Positions 17,624 to 26,832 of a stretch of 46,009 bases of DNA are shown piece after piece. The stretch spans positions 1 through 46,009 of the forward strand of contig JAPYTP010000021.1 of the NCBI GenBank assembly GCA_029941885.1, written 5' to 3'. Made by a program: the position numbers and the translations under genes. Within the stretch, counting starts at the first letter, position 1. Each line of letters begins with the position of its first letter. The notes under the pieces are model-generated. The model had not been told where the DNA came from. It searched no databases and saw only the letters and a list, made by a program, of their open reading frames with translations. The DNA comes from Myxococcota bacterium. Its GTDB lineage: Bacteria > Myxococcota_A > UBA9160 > UBA4427.

Positions 17624-18400
17624 ATGAACCCCGACGCCCTGGTCTTCTGCTGTCCCCAGCATCCCCGGACCGCCCGCTCGTTTCGCGGTCGGTCCAGCCC
17701 CGAAAAACCAACCCGTCTGCGCAATGCAGCCTGTGGATGGGCCGGCCTCGCCACGCTCCTGCTGGTCCTCGGCTGTGCGAAGCCTCCCTCCCCGGCATCC
17801 CTGGCCTGGACTCCGAGCGACGAACTCACCGCGGTCGATACGCACGGTCGAGGGATGCTGCTCGTGCGCCCCGACCACCAACTCGGCCGCTACGACGATC
17901 TGCTCATCGAGCACGTCGGTTTCCGCTACCGGGAAGGGCAGCGATGGCTCTCTTTCCGTGATGAGGGCCGCATCAGCTCCATGTTGGTGAGCGTCATCCA
18001 GGGAACCCAAGACGGAACGATCGGAATCGTGAGCGAGCCTGGACCCTGTGTGCTGGCTGTCAATTTCTTCCTGACGGACCTCAAGCTCTACAAGCCGACT
18101 TACTACTCGACCGGGTCCACGACGTCCTTCGTGAGATCCTTCGGTGAAGCGACGCTGGTCATGGAATTGCGCAACTCGATGACGGACACCACCCTCGCCC
18201 GCTTCCTGCAGCGGCGCGAACTGGGCGGCGGCTCGGGCGGCGGCTCCGCGGACGCCAGCCTGCGTCGGCTCGGTCGGGTCGTCGCCATCGCGATGCGCGA
18301 CATGGGACAGCAGCTCCAGAAACTCACCCCGCCGACCGCGGGGGGTGGGAATGCAAGATGCGACGGAGGAATGGCGCGCGTCGCGCTCGGCTCTCATTGA
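17624..18400 (+). CDS. DUF3313-like lipoprotein
   Basis: A 258-residue protein; ATG 17624 has GGAGG seven bases upstream. A hydrophobic stretch ends in LLVLGC with the lipidated Cys at residue 51; the n-region before it is unusually long (about 35 residues). After the lipobox come YDDLLIEHVGFRYREG, a GPCVLAVNFFLTDLKLYKP segment and SFGEATLVMELRNSMTDTTLARFLQRRELGGG, matching the DUF3313 pattern in which a small secretory domain ends in a self-describing strand/Gly region. Function is unknown; it is probably anchored in the outer membrane. It is divergent from the CoA-transferase. Confidence 0.75.
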   Translation: MNPDALVFCCPQHPRTARSFRGRSSPEKPTRLRNAACGWAGLATLLLVLGCAKPPSPASLAWTPSDELTAVDTHGRGMLLVRPDHQLGRYDDLLIEHVGFRYREGQRWLSFRDEGRISSMLVSVIQGTQDGTIGIVSEPGPCVLAVNFFLTDLKLYKPTYYSTGSTTSFVRSFGEATLVMELRNSMTDTTLARFLQRRELGGGSGGGSADASLRRLGRVVAIAMRDMGQQLQKLTPPTAGGGNARCDGGMARVALGSH

Positions 18401-18580
18401 CGGACACGGACGCCCGGGAGCCCCCAGTCTCCCACCACGGCCCGCGTCGGTCACCGAGCCCCGCGCCATCGCCCCGGCGTCGACTCGCCCTCACCCCGGC
18501 GAGCGACGACCGGGGCGCTCGCGCACGACGCGGTGGGTGCCCGCAGAATCTCTGCGCCGAAATCAGGTCGATCTCTTCGC

Positions 18581-18979
18581 CTAATGAAATCGTCCAGCGC
18601 TCTCGATAACTTCGATCTGATACCCGTCCGGATCCGCCACGAAGAAGATCCGCGCGAGCGGCTCTCCGGCATGCTGCATTTCGACGAGATCGCGCGGGGC
18701 CAGACCGAGCGCCTCGAAACGAGCGTATTCAGCTCCGAGATCATCGACCGCGACCGCCAGATGCCCATAGCCCGATCCGTGATCGTAGGGTTCTGTCTGA
18801 TCGTGGTTCCATGTGAGTTCGAGTTCGAAATCGCTCTGGTCGTTCCGAAGATAGGCGAGAGTGAAATCGTCGAAGTCGAACCGCTCGACCAACACGAGGC
18901 CGAACGCGTCGCGATAGAAATCCATCGATTTGTCGAGGTCAAAGACGCGGATCATGCTGTGCAGCGCTTTGGCGGCCAA
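18581..18979 (-). CDS. VOC family protein (glyoxalase I-like)
   Basis: A 132-residue vicinal-oxygen-chelate protein with two beta-alpha-beta3 units. LHSMIRVFDLDKSMDFYRDAFGL is very close to the lactoylglutathione-lyase N-terminus; the likely metal ligands His7, Glu in FELELTWN, His in GYGHLAVAVDD and Glu in GYQIEVIE are all present. It may therefore isomerise a glutathione-hemithioacetal, though related dioxygenases share this layout. The start is TTG 18979 behind AGGGGG; no ATG gives the conserved N-terminus. It begins four bases after the cupin gene's stop, so the two are translationally adjacent. Confidence 0.88.
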   Translation of the reverse strand: MAAKALHSMIRVFDLDKSMDFYRDAFGLVLVERFDFDDFTLAYLRNDQSDFELELTWNHDQTEPYDHGSGYGHLAVAVDDLGAEYARFEALGLAPRDLVEMQHAGEPLARIFFVADPDGYQIEVIESAGRFH

Positions 18980-18983
18980 TCGA

Positions 18984-19409
18984 TCAGCCCCCTTGGACGT
19001 CCTGAATCGCCTTCATTCCGCGCCAGTCGGAGATCGCAATGATCGGTCGGTCGCCGCCGCCTTCCGGAGCCTCCCCGTAGAATCCGATCGCGCCATGCAC
19101 GTTCGCTAGGTAGACCGTGTCCTCAGGATGGTGCGTCGCCTCATGCTCGGAGCCATTCGGTTCGTAGATCCAATCCCCCGCCTTCGACGAGCCACCCCGA
19201 TATTCGATCATCCCCGAAAGCACATAGAAATCCGCCGGCCCGAGATGGATATGGGGCGGGTTGGTCGTACCCGCGTCTGCCCTGAAGAGCGCCGTATACG
19301 AACCCGTCTCCTGCGAGACCCGAAGGACCTTGACCGCGTTTCCGCCGGCTGTCTCGAACCAATCGAGATCGTCGGGGCTGATCAATGTTCCAAATCCATC
19401 GATGTCCAT
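18984..19409 (-). CDS. Cupin-domain protein
   Basis: A 141-residue single-domain cupin. ATG 19409 is set by GGAGG seven bases upstream; a GTG five codons earlier overlaps the site. Cupin motif 1 is PHIHLGPADFYVLSGMIEY and motif 2 is AGDWIYEPNGSEHEATHH, giving histidine and acidic metal ligands. The arrangement resembles small ring-cleavage or acetophenone-dioxygenase-like cupins, but the reaction cannot be named. The operon with the VOC protein suggests joint action on one small-molecule pathway. Confidence 0.85.
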   Translation of the reverse strand: MDIDGFGTLISPDDLDWFETAGGNAVKVLRVSQETGSYTALFRADAGTTNPPHIHLGPADFYVLSGMIEYRGGSSKAGDWIYEPNGSEHEATHHPEDTVYLANVHGAIGFYGEAPEGGGDRPIIAISDWRGMKAIQDVQGG

Positions 19410-19561
19410 GCCGTTTCCCTCCACCCCGGATGTCCCCCGAGAATCGAGCGAACGATACTATCATCCACCCGCCGAATTCAGCAGGCAATGCTTCGATCCC
19501 GCGGTTCGGGGTCTGCTCCGTTCCCGCTCCCGACGGGATTCGCTGTGATAACGTGGGGCGC

Positions 19562-20428
19562 ATGGCCATGCCGACCGACGCTCCGATCATCGACCTCATG
19601 CTCAGTTTCCCCATCCTCGACCTCGAGGCCACGTATGGAAATCTCCGCCACGCAGCCAAGGACGGGGAGTCCAAGGACTTCAAGTTTCCCGCAGAATACA
19701 TGTTCAAGGGCGTACCCCATGGCTGGGGCGAGGGCCGCGACGCCGTCGAAGTCACGCTCGAAGAAATGGACAAATGGGGCATCCAGAAGGCGCTTGTAGG
19801 AATCGGTCGGAGCGAATCCGACGAAGCCATCAAGAAGCATTCCGATCGTTTCGTCGGCAACGTGCACGTCGATCCGAACGACATCATGGGCGCTGTTCGC
19901 CGAATCGAGGAAGCACACAACGAGCTCGACGTGCGAATGGCGAGCACCTTTCCGGCAGGAAACCTTCCTCAGATTCCCGTCGATGGCCCGCAGATGTACC
20001 CGCTCTACTCGAAGTGCGTCGAACTGGACATCGCCTGCGGCATCAACATGGGCGTGCCCGGTCCACGGCTTCCGATGGACCCCCAAAAGGTCGAGCGCCT
20101 CGATCGTATTTGTTATGACTTTCCGGAACTTCGCCTCGTGACCTATCACGGCTGCGAACCCTGGGAGGACCTTGCCGTCAAGCTGATGTTGAAATGGCCC
20201 GGGCTCTACTACTGCACCAGCGCATTCGCGCCCAAGCATTACCCCGATGCCATCATCAAATACGCGAATACCCGAGGCGCCGACAAGATTCTCTACGCGG
20301 GCTATTTCCCGATGGGTCTTTCGCTCGAACGGATCATGACGGAGATGAAGGACGTTCCCTTCCGTGACCACGTTTGGCCCAAATTTCTCTACGAGAATGC
20401 ACGCAAGGTCCTCAGGCTGGACGATTGA
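19562..20428 (+). CDS. Amidohydrolase_2-like protein lacking the usual metal-site residues
   Basis: A 288-residue TIM-barrel protein of the amidohydrolase_2 type. ATG 19562 (MAMPTDAPIIDLML) lies where the barrel's first strand begins. YHGCEPWEDLAVKLMLKWPGLYYCTSAF and ADKILYAGYFPMGLSLERI, then FLYENARKVL, are family-like. The N-terminal HxH that binds metal in active members is replaced by IIDLMLSFP, and the Asp of the usual SDYP segment is missing (AGYFP). It may be metal-independent, have another metal site or not be a hydrolase. The next gene on the strand is an F420-type oxidoreductase, 168 bases away. Confidence 0.8.
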   Translation: MAMPTDAPIIDLMLSFPILDLEATYGNLRHAAKDGESKDFKFPAEYMFKGVPHGWGEGRDAVEVTLEEMDKWGIQKALVGIGRSESDEAIKKHSDRFVGNVHVDPNDIMGAVRRIEEAHNELDVRMASTFPAGNLPQIPVDGPQMYPLYSKCVELDIACGINMGVPGPRLPMDPQKVERLDRICYDFPELRLVTYHGCEPWEDLAVKLMLKWPGLYYCTSAFAPKHYPDAIIKYANTRGADKILYAGYFPMGLSLERIMTEMKDVPFRDHVWPKFLYENARKVLRLDD

Positions 20429-20596
20429 ATCGGCCGCAGCGTCAGCCGAGAACGCAGCGTCCGGCCATGCGATTCCTCCAGCACCCATGACGAGCGAATC
20501 CAGCGGGCGCGGTGGACCGCCGGTCGCCCGCCTCCCGGGCCCGCGACCTCCGCGAGCTGGCCGCTCTCCGAACTCAACCATGGAAGGCGAACGCCG

Positions 20597-21490
20597 ATGA
20601 AGCTCGGATATATCCCCCCGATGACCAAGGGAATCACCGACGATGCGGGATACGTGATCCCCCTGGTCGAAATGCTCGACGAAGTCGGAATCGAGATCGT
20701 GTGGACCGTCGAGCACGTCATCATGGCCGAGGGCTACGAGCCGCTCTACCCCTATTCCGACGACGGCAGGGCCCCGACCGCGCCGGATACCCTCATGCCC
20801 GACCCTCTCGAGTGGCTCGCTTTCGCCGCGGCGCGGACCGACAACTTGAATCTCGGAACCGCCGTGGTCATCGCATCGCAACACAGCGCCGCGATCCTCG
20901 CCAAGCGCGTCGCGACCCTCGACGCCCTGTCCGGTGGTCGTGTTCGTCTCGGGGTCGGAATCGGGTGGCAGCGCGAGGAATATGAGGCCATCGGCGTCGA
21001 GTATCGTGACCGAGGCCGCCGCCTCGACGAAACAATCGAGTCGATGCGCGTGCTGTGGCGTGAACAGATTGCGACCTATCACGGAACGCACGTCAATTTC
21101 GAGAACGTACACATGGACTCGAAGCCCGCGAACGGGGTCGACGTCCCGATCCTGATCGGCGGCAGCTCGGAGTTTGCTGCCCGCCGCGCAGGTCGGCTCG
21201 GGGACGGGTGGTATCCCTATGTCATCTCCCCCGAAGACTTCGAACGGGGAGTGGAAACGATCGGAGCCTCCGCAAAGGAGGCTGGGCGTGAAGCGTCGAA
21301 GATCGAGCTCAGCATCTGGCCTGCGAGTTACGACTTCACGAGGACCTTCGATCTGGATTTCGTTCGGTCCTACACGAACGCCGGAGCGGAGCGGGTCGTG
21401 ATCAGCCAGGGTGAAGCCCAGACGACCGATATCGCCGGCCAACGTGATTTCATCCGCCGCTATCAGGACGAAATTCTAGCCAAGCTCTAG
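20597..21490 (+). CDS. LLM-class F420-dependent oxidoreductase
   Basis: A 297-residue bacterial-luciferase-like TIM-barrel protein. MKLGYIPPM starts strand 1; WTVEHVIMAEGYEP, LEWLAFAAARTDNLNLGTAVVIASQHSAAILAKRVATLDALSGGRVRLGVGIGW and PILIGGSSEFAARRAGRLGDGWYPY are highly typical of the TIGR03619 type of F420-dependent oxidoreductase. Such enzymes transfer hydride between F420H2 and an organic substrate. F420 rather than FMN use is inferred from the subfamily. ATG 20597 has GGAAGG upstream. It converges with the 471-residue amidohydrolase. Confidence 0.9.
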   Translation: MKLGYIPPMTKGITDDAGYVIPLVEMLDEVGIEIVWTVEHVIMAEGYEPLYPYSDDGRAPTAPDTLMPDPLEWLAFAAARTDNLNLGTAVVIASQHSAAILAKRVATLDALSGGRVRLGVGIGWQREEYEAIGVEYRDRGRRLDETIESMRVLWREQIATYHGTHVNFENVHMDSKPANGVDVPILIGGSSEFAARRAGRLGDGWYPYVISPEDFERGVETIGASAKEAGREASKIELSIWPASYDFTRTFDLDFVRSYTNAGAERVVISQGEAQTTDIAGQRDFIRRYQDEILAKL

Positions 21491-21517
21491 CGCCCACGAT
21501 CCCGAGCATCCGAAGAC

Positions 21518-22933
21518 TTAACCCATCAGATCCTCGACTGCCTTCTCGACGACCGTGCCCTCGAAGAACTTCGGATCCGACTCGGCCCACATCGTGGCGG
21601 AATTCACGAACGTGAAATCACGGAAATCGGCTTCGGTCAAGAGTCCGTCGTCGACCAGCTCCCACGCCTCTTCCACAGTCGCCGACATGTCGGTCACGTC
21701 CCAGTGACCGATATCCGAGCTGAAAATCGCTCGGATCTGCGCGCCGAGGGGGTTGATCTTGCGATCGAAGCCGACGGCATTCATGGGATCGTCGGCCTCG
21801 CAGCCGAATCGAAAATTCCTCTCGAAGATCTTCTTGATATCTGCAGCACTCTCGATTTCGGTTCGGGCGAAGTCGTCCATGAAGAGCCCCGGACCCGCGA
21901 GATGAGATAGACCCTCCTCGAACTCGTCGAGATGCTTCTTGAAGCGCTCGGACCCGTGGCTCTCGAAGAGTGACTTCAAGAGCTCGCGATCTACTTTTTC
22001 CGGATCGTATGCGTGGATCCCCGGAATGCCCCGTTTTTCGAAGTGCCCGATCAGGTCGGAGTAGAGATTGGCAGCCCACGCGACGCCGCCTTCGAGGAAT
22101 GCACATCGCAGTTCCGGGAAGCGATCCGCGACCCCGTTCATCACCATCGTGCGACAGGTCGCCTCCCCCGCCTGCGCGAAATTCCCGATGTGATTGAAGA
22201 CATAGTTGCTCTGGGACATCCGGGTGCCGAAGCCCATCGCGCTCGAATGGAAGGTCGGCGCGACCCCGAGCTCGACGCATTTCGCCCAGACCGGATCGTA
22301 GTCATAGGGACTCTCCGGTCCGAACGTGTCGACCCAGCGGGCGCCTCGGGGCGCATCAGGCGAGTCGACCAGCGGTCGGTACACGAGTCCGCTCAGGAGC
22401 ATCGCCTTCATTCCCAGCTCGTTTCGGCAATATTCGAGCTCCTCGATGGCTTCGGTCGGGTCGTACATCGGGATCATCGCAACCGGTTCCAGGCGATCCG
22501 AGTAGGGCTCGAACATTTCCGCCGCACAGCGATTGAAGGCCCGCAGCGAGGCGCGCCGCAGATCCGTCTGGTCGAGGCCCATCGAGGTCAACCCCATGGT
22601 CGGATAGAGCACGGCGTAGTCGATGCCGAACTCGTCGAGTCGGTCGTAGAGCAGATGCGGCAGCATCCCCGTCGCGCGATCTCTCGTATTTTCTGTCGGA
22701 TAGGCCCACCAGGTCATGTGGAAGAGCCCCATTGCCCGCCGCTCTTCCACCGACAACCCAGCCAGCTTCGTCGGCGCCGCGATCACCCCGTCGAACTCGG
22801 CGGCGAGTTCATGGCCCCCCTCCTCGATGAGAAAATCGCGAACGGCTGGGAGGAATTCGATGATGTGTCCGTCGGCATCGATCACCGGGTGATCGAGACG
22901 GGCGCGGATATCGCGCGACGTAGCATTGGACAT
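21518..22933 (-). CDS. Amidohydrolase family protein
   Basis: A 471-residue amidohydrolase_2 protein, ATG 22933 with GGAGG upstream. The N-terminal VIDADGHIIEF supplies the metal-binding segment (D-x-D-x-H rather than D-x-H-x-H). ALRAF/NRCAAEMFEPYSDRL, LRCAFLEGGVAWAANLYSDL and FSSDIGHWD near residue 405, which gives the conserved Asp/His, fit the ACMSD/gamma-resorcylate decarboxylase-type superfamily. It is a probable metal-dependent hydrolase or decarboxylase of an acidic aromatic or cyclic compound; the substrate is unknown. It is convergent with the F420-type gene and lies downstream of the SnoaL-like gene. Confidence 0.9.
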   Translation of the reverse strand: MSNATSRDIRARLDHPVIDADGHIIEFLPAVRDFLIEEGGHELAAEFDGVIAAPTKLAGLSVEERRAMGLFHMTWWAYPTENTRDRATGMLPHLLYDRLDEFGIDYAVLYPTMGLTSMGLDQTDLRRASLRAFNRCAAEMFEPYSDRLEPVAMIPMYDPTEAIEELEYCRNELGMKAMLLSGLVYRPLVDSPDAPRGARWVDTFGPESPYDYDPVWAKCVELGVAPTFHSSAMGFGTRMSQSNYVFNHIGNFAQAGEATCRTMVMNGVADRFPELRCAFLEGGVAWAANLYSDLIGHFEKRGIPGIHAYDPEKVDRELLKSLFESHGSERFKKHLDEFEEGLSHLAGPGLFMDDFARTEIESAADIKKIFERNFRFGCEADDPMNAVGFDRKINPLGAQIRAIFSSDIGHWDVTDMSATVEEAWELVDDGLLTEADFRDFTFVNSATMWAESDPKFFEGTVVEKAVEDLMG

Positions 22934-23022
22934 GGCAGCCTCCAGGGATAGATTGGATCCGCAACGCTAGTACGCGCGAAGAATCCGTGCCCGTGGCGTG
23001 CCGCGGGTCGGCGTAGGCAGCA

Positions 23023-23505
23023 TCAGTCGCCTCGAGTCGATCTGGGCGGCGGCGGCTCACCCTCGTCTGGCAGATTATGGGCCCATACGCGACAGTTTCG
23101 ACGTTCGACGATCGCCCAACGCTCGTCCCGATACGCGAAGCTGTCGAGATAGCGCGTACCACTCACGTTCTGGATCACGATGCCATTTGCGTCCGGCGGA
23201 TAGGTTGCGGAATTGACGGCATAGGTCTCACACTCGGCGGTTTCAGTTGCAAGATCCAATTCGATCCACGGGGTGCCGAAGACGTGGAGCGTCGACGGGA
23301 GCCGGGGAATGGAATCGATGAGGAAGGCCATCGTCGCCTCGAGGTCACCGCTGAACCAGTCTCCGTAGTGGACTCGCGCATCCTCGTGGAAACAGTCTCG
23401 GACCGTGTCGAAATCCCGCGTATCCACCGCGCGCGCATAGCGGAGGATCACGCGCGAGATTTCGCGCTCGGCACGCCATGTCCGCAGCTCCTCGATTTCG
23501 TTCAT
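23023..23505 (-). CDS. SnoaL/NTF2-like protein
   Basis: A 160-residue alpha+beta-cone protein. ATG 23505 follows GGAGG by about 7 bases. EREISRVILRYARAVDTRDFDTVRDCFHEDARVHYG is the near-universal start of SnoaL_4-type proteins. Members include polyketide cyclases, ketosteroid isomerase-like enzymes, dehydratases and non-enzymatic proteins, so no reaction is given. It precedes the amidohydrolase gene on the same strand by 89 bases. Confidence 0.88.
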   Translation of the reverse strand: MNEIEELRTWRAEREISRVILRYARAVDTRDFDTVRDCFHEDARVHYGDWFSGDLEATMAFLIDSIPRLPSTLHVFGTPWIELDLATETAECETYAVNSATYPPDANGIVIQNVSGTRYLDSFAYRDERWAIVERRNCRVWAHNLPDEGEPPPPRSTRGD

Positions 23506-23612
23506 CGCTGACCTCCCGGCTCCAGTCTATCCCAGAGCACAAGGAGAAGCGGAATTCCGAGCCCCGAGCACTTCCCGAATTTCGGGGCATACTCCCGACG
23601 CGCCGTGCCGTT

Positions 23613-23616
23613 GGAG
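23613..23616 (+). promoter_or_regulatory. Ribosome binding site fixing a GTG start
   Basis: GGAG six bases before GTG 23623; it favours this codon over the in-frame GTG at 23605 for the ABC transporter. Confidence 0.5.
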
Positions 23617-23622
23617 TCCCCC

Positions 23623-25458
23623 GTGACGACCGCAAAACGTGTTTCCATCTTCGAAGTCCTGGCGTTCATCTGGGGCTATTGGCGGCAGCTTCCGGTCCGG
23701 TTCACGTTGATGATGATCGGCGTCGGCTGCTCGGTCGCTCTCGAGATCCTGATTCCCGATCGCGCCGCCGAACTCATTTCTGCTGTCGAGTCCTTCGCGG
23801 CTGGCACTGCGCCGATCGACCCGGCCTGGACCGCATTCGCCCAATTGATCGCGATCTACGTGGGTCTGCTCATCGTCATACAATTCTATCTGCGGATCTG
23901 GATCTACGTCGCCTCCGAGGTCATGCAGAAGCTCGTCGTCGATGGCTTCCAACGATTGCAGCGCTTCAGCACCGATTGGCATACGAACAACTTCGCGGGC
24001 TCGACGGTGCGCAAGGTGACGCGTGGCATGTGGGCCTACGACAGTCTCGCCGACACGCTCGTAATCGAGCTCGGGCCGCCCTTCGCACTCCTGATTGGAT
24101 TCTCACTCGCGATGTATTCGCGCCACCCGACGCTCGGCATGCTCTTCGGAGCGATCGTAGTCGTTTTCGTCTCCAGCAGCGCGAGTCTGTCGATCCTCTA
24201 CGTGGCGCCGGCCAACGTGCACTCGAATGATGCGGACACCGTCATGGGCGGAGCTCTGGCGGACTCGATCACCTGTAATCCGGTCGTCAAATCCTTCGGT
24301 GCCGAGAATCGTGAAGATCAGAGAATGTCAGCGGTAACCTGGGACTGGCGGATCAAATCGCGCCGGGCCTGGACGCGGAGCATCGACGCCGGTGCGATCC
24401 AGACCCTTCTGCTCACGGCGATGCTCGCGGTCCTGCTCGGCGCCGCGCTCTACCTGGTCGACCGCGGGCGGGCCTCGCTCGGCGATGTGATGTACGTGCT
24501 CACCACCTATTTCCTGGTTCGGGTCCACCTCCGAAATGTCGGCTGGCAGATCCGCAACTTCCAGCGGGGCGTCAACGAGATCGACGATCTGGTCGAGATC
24601 TCACGAACGGCCCCCCAGGTTCCGGACGCTCCCGATGCGAGGGTCTTCGAGCCCCGCGAGGGCGTGATCGAGTTCGACCGCGTTGGCTTTCGTTATGCCA
24701 ATCAGCCGACGGACACCTTCGACGATCTTTCCATCGAGATCGCCGCCGGCGAGAAGATCGCCCTCGTCGGTGAGTCCGGCGCCGGAAAGACGAGCTTCGT
24801 GAAGCTCCTGCAGCGACTCTACGACATCGATCGCGGAGTGATTCGAATCGACGGCCAGGACATCGCGACCTGCCAACAGGAAAGCCTGCGGAGACATCTT
24901 TCCCTGGTCCCCCAGGAACCGATTCTCTTTCACCGTTCGCTGGCCGAGAATATCTCCTATGGACGTATCGGCGCATCCCAGAAGGAGATCGTGGACGCTG
25001 CGCGCCGGGCACACGCCCATGAGTTCATCGAGAAACTCAGCGAAGGATACGACACGCTCGTTGGGGAGAGGGGCATCAAGCTTTCGGGTGGAGAGCGTCA
25101 GCGGATCGCGATCGCCCGGGCAATCTTGACGGACTCGAGGATCCTCATCTTCGACGAGGCAACCTCGAGTCTGGACTCGCTCACGGAACATCTGATCCAG
25201 GACGCGATCCGCAGCCTGATCGAGGGCCGCACCGCTGTCATGATCGCCCATCGCCTCTCGACCATCCGCCAGGTCGATCGCATCCTCGTCTTCGATCGTG
25301 GCGCAATCGTCGAGGAGGGCAGCCACGACCAACTCATGTCGCGCGCGCAGGGACACTACCGGCGCATGTTCGACATGCAGACCCTCGGCTTCGTCGACGC
25401 GGTCGAGGGCCACGAGAAAGAAGAGGACGGGGCACTCGGATTCGCGGTGGAGTCCTAG
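23623..25458 (+). CDS. ABC exporter, fused permease and ATPase (half-transporter)
   Basis: A 611-residue type-I exporter half. The transmembrane domain (about 15-310) has hydrophobic helices such as FTLMMIGVGCSVALEILI, QLIAIYVGLLIVIQFYLRIWI and LLLTAMLAVLLGAALYLV. The nucleotide-binding domain (about 350-590) has Walker A VGESGAGKTS, Q-loop LVPQEPILF, signature LSGGERQRIAIARAIL, Walker B ILIFDEATSSLDS and the H-loop MIAHRLST. It would act as a homodimer, or as a heterodimer if a partner lies elsewhere; none is adjacent. The transported molecule is unknown (lipid, peptide or drug). It is divergent from the SnoaL-like gene. Confidence 0.93.
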   Translation: MTTAKRVSIFEVLAFIWGYWRQLPVRFTLMMIGVGCSVALEILIPDRAAELISAVESFAAGTAPIDPAWTAFAQLIAIYVGLLIVIQFYLRIWIYVASEVMQKLVVDGFQRLQRFSTDWHTNNFAGSTVRKVTRGMWAYDSLADTLVIELGPPFALLIGFSLAMYSRHPTLGMLFGAIVVVFVSSSASLSILYVAPANVHSNDADTVMGGALADSITCNPVVKSFGAENREDQRMSAVTWDWRIKSRRAWTRSIDAGAIQTLLLTAMLAVLLGAALYLVDRGRASLGDVMYVLTTYFLVRVHLRNVGWQIRNFQRGVNEIDDLVEISRTAPQVPDAPDARVFEPREGVIEFDRVGFRYANQPTDTFDDLSIEIAAGEKIALVGESGAGKTSFVKLLQRLYDIDRGVIRIDGQDIATCQQESLRRHLSLVPQEPILFHRSLAENISYGRIGASQKEIVDAARRAHAHEFIEKLSEGYDTLVGERGIKLSGGERQRIAIARAILTDSRILIFDEATSSLDSLTEHLIQDAIRSLIEGRTAVMIAHRLSTIRQVDRILVFDRGAIVEEGSHDQLMSRAQGHYRRMFDMQTLGFVDAVEGHEKEEDGALGFAVES

Positions 25459-25486
25459 TCCGTCGCGTTCGGTCCTCGAAGGGAAC

Positions 25487-26737
25487 CTACGAGAGGCTCG
25501 CCGTCTTCACGACCTTCGTCTTGACCCGCCGCGGCTCTTCGTTCGGGAAGACGTAGCGCCAATAGACCGTGCCCTCCTTCCGGCCTTCCGTGTCGAGCCA
25601 GTTCGGCACCCCCGGATCTTCGTGGGCGATCACGAGCCGGAAGCTGCCATCGTCCTCGTAGGTGACCTGGTTGCGATTGAGGGAGACCTGGCGATTGACG
25701 TAGTCGTAACTCTGCATGAATGAATTCCAGAGAACCACGTTCGCAAAACGGCAGCCGGGGAAGCGACCTGTGATGACGAGTGCCTCATCGGGCTGAAGGT
25801 CGTAGCGCCCCGAACAGTACCAGGCGTGGGTATTCCCGTAGGCGTTGTCGCCCGCCGCAGAAGCCCATTGTCCGGGCTTCGGGAAGGTATTCGGTTCGAG
25901 CGATATCCACCCGAGCTGCTTGGCCATTTCCGGTGAGGTCTTCTGAAAGGTCATCGCCGAATGCTCGCGAACATAGTTGGTGACCCATTCGAGATGCTTG
26001 GCGATGGCCGCATCGCCCCCGTCGGGTTCGAGGGGATCCGGATCGAGGACCTCGATATTGATCGGCACGACGCGACCCGCGATCGCAGCGATATTCTGCC
26101 GCGCCTCGTGGTAGTGGCGTGTCGTGATCTGACTCGCACCCTGCTTCAGCTCGAGCCAGTTCCCCTTCGCCGGCTTCGCGCGGCTCACGATGATCTCGTA
26201 GCTCCCGTCGCCGGCGATCTCCATTTCGAGATCGCTGATCGCAGCGGAGGAACCGCGCGCCGCGTGGCCCTCTTCGCTGCCCTGCTCGATCGTGAACGAC
26301 GTGAACGTCGCGGCTCCGACATTGCCCGATATTCGATAGCTCTTGTCGTCCTGGATCGGTGCGAAGAAATAGACCGAGTCGGGGTTGCAGCCGAGCAGCT
26401 TTCGAGTCGGGGTTACGTAGGGCCGGAAGACGGGTCGATGCGGCTTTGCCTCGAGCCAGAAATCGAGACCCGTGTAGAGGATATGGGCCAGGGAACGTTC
26501 GGCTTCAGCGAGCTCCTCCGGCGAGAACCCCCGAGCCGGGGTAATCAACTCTTCCTCGACTTCCCGAATCACGGCCAGTAGATCGTGCATCGCCCTCCGA
26601 GCGGCGTTCGTCGGAGCGCCACCCTCGTGATGCGCAGCATTCGCAACATCGGCTCCCAGCCCCTCGCGGACGGCCGCTAGCCCCGTAACCATTCCGCCGG
26701 CCACGCCCATGGTCTTCATGAAGTCTCGTCGATCCAT
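25487..26737 (-). CDS. Tat-exported DUF1254/DUF1214 protein
   Basis: A 416-residue protein. MDRRDFMKTMGVAGGMVTG is a twin-arginine signal (RRDFMK) for export of a folded protein. The conserved core NPDSVYFFAPIQDDKSYRISG, the DUF1214-type RFANVVLWN and RQVSLNRNQV and a C-terminal ENG-like AHEDPGVPNWLDTEGRKEGTVYWRYV support the assignment. These proteins are common and exported; their biochemical role is not known. ATG 26737 is behind GGGAGGAG. It converges with the ABC exporter (28 bases between stops). Confidence 0.85.
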   Translation of the reverse strand: MDRRDFMKTMGVAGGMVTGLAAVREGLGADVANAAHHEGGAPTNAARRAMHDLLAVIREVEEELITPARGFSPEELAEAERSLAHILYTGLDFWLEAKPHRPVFRPYVTPTRKLLGCNPDSVYFFAPIQDDKSYRISGNVGAATFTSFTIEQGSEEGHAARGSSAAISDLEMEIAGDGSYEIIVSRAKPAKGNWLELKQGASQITTRHYHEARQNIAAIAGRVVPINIEVLDPDPLEPDGGDAAIAKHLEWVTNYVREHSAMTFQKTSPEMAKQLGWISLEPNTFPKPGQWASAAGDNAYGNTHAWYCSGRYDLQPDEALVITGRFPGCRFANVVLWNSFMQSYDYVNRQVSLNRNQVTYEDDGSFRLVIAHEDPGVPNWLDTEGRKEGTVYWRYVFPNEEPRRVKTKVVKTASLS

Positions 26738-26832
26738 CAGCTCTCCTCCCTACGATCGAATGACCACCTACAATGGGCAGGTCGTACCCGAATTGCAAGC
26801 GACCCAAAGGGCCCGAGCGGAGTATTCCAGAT

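Noticed and set aside
19478-21442. 654-codon minus-strand frame opposite the amidohydrolase-like and F420-type genes
   Set aside because: The plus strand encodes two recognisable proteins; the antisense frame stays open because of GC-biased codon use.
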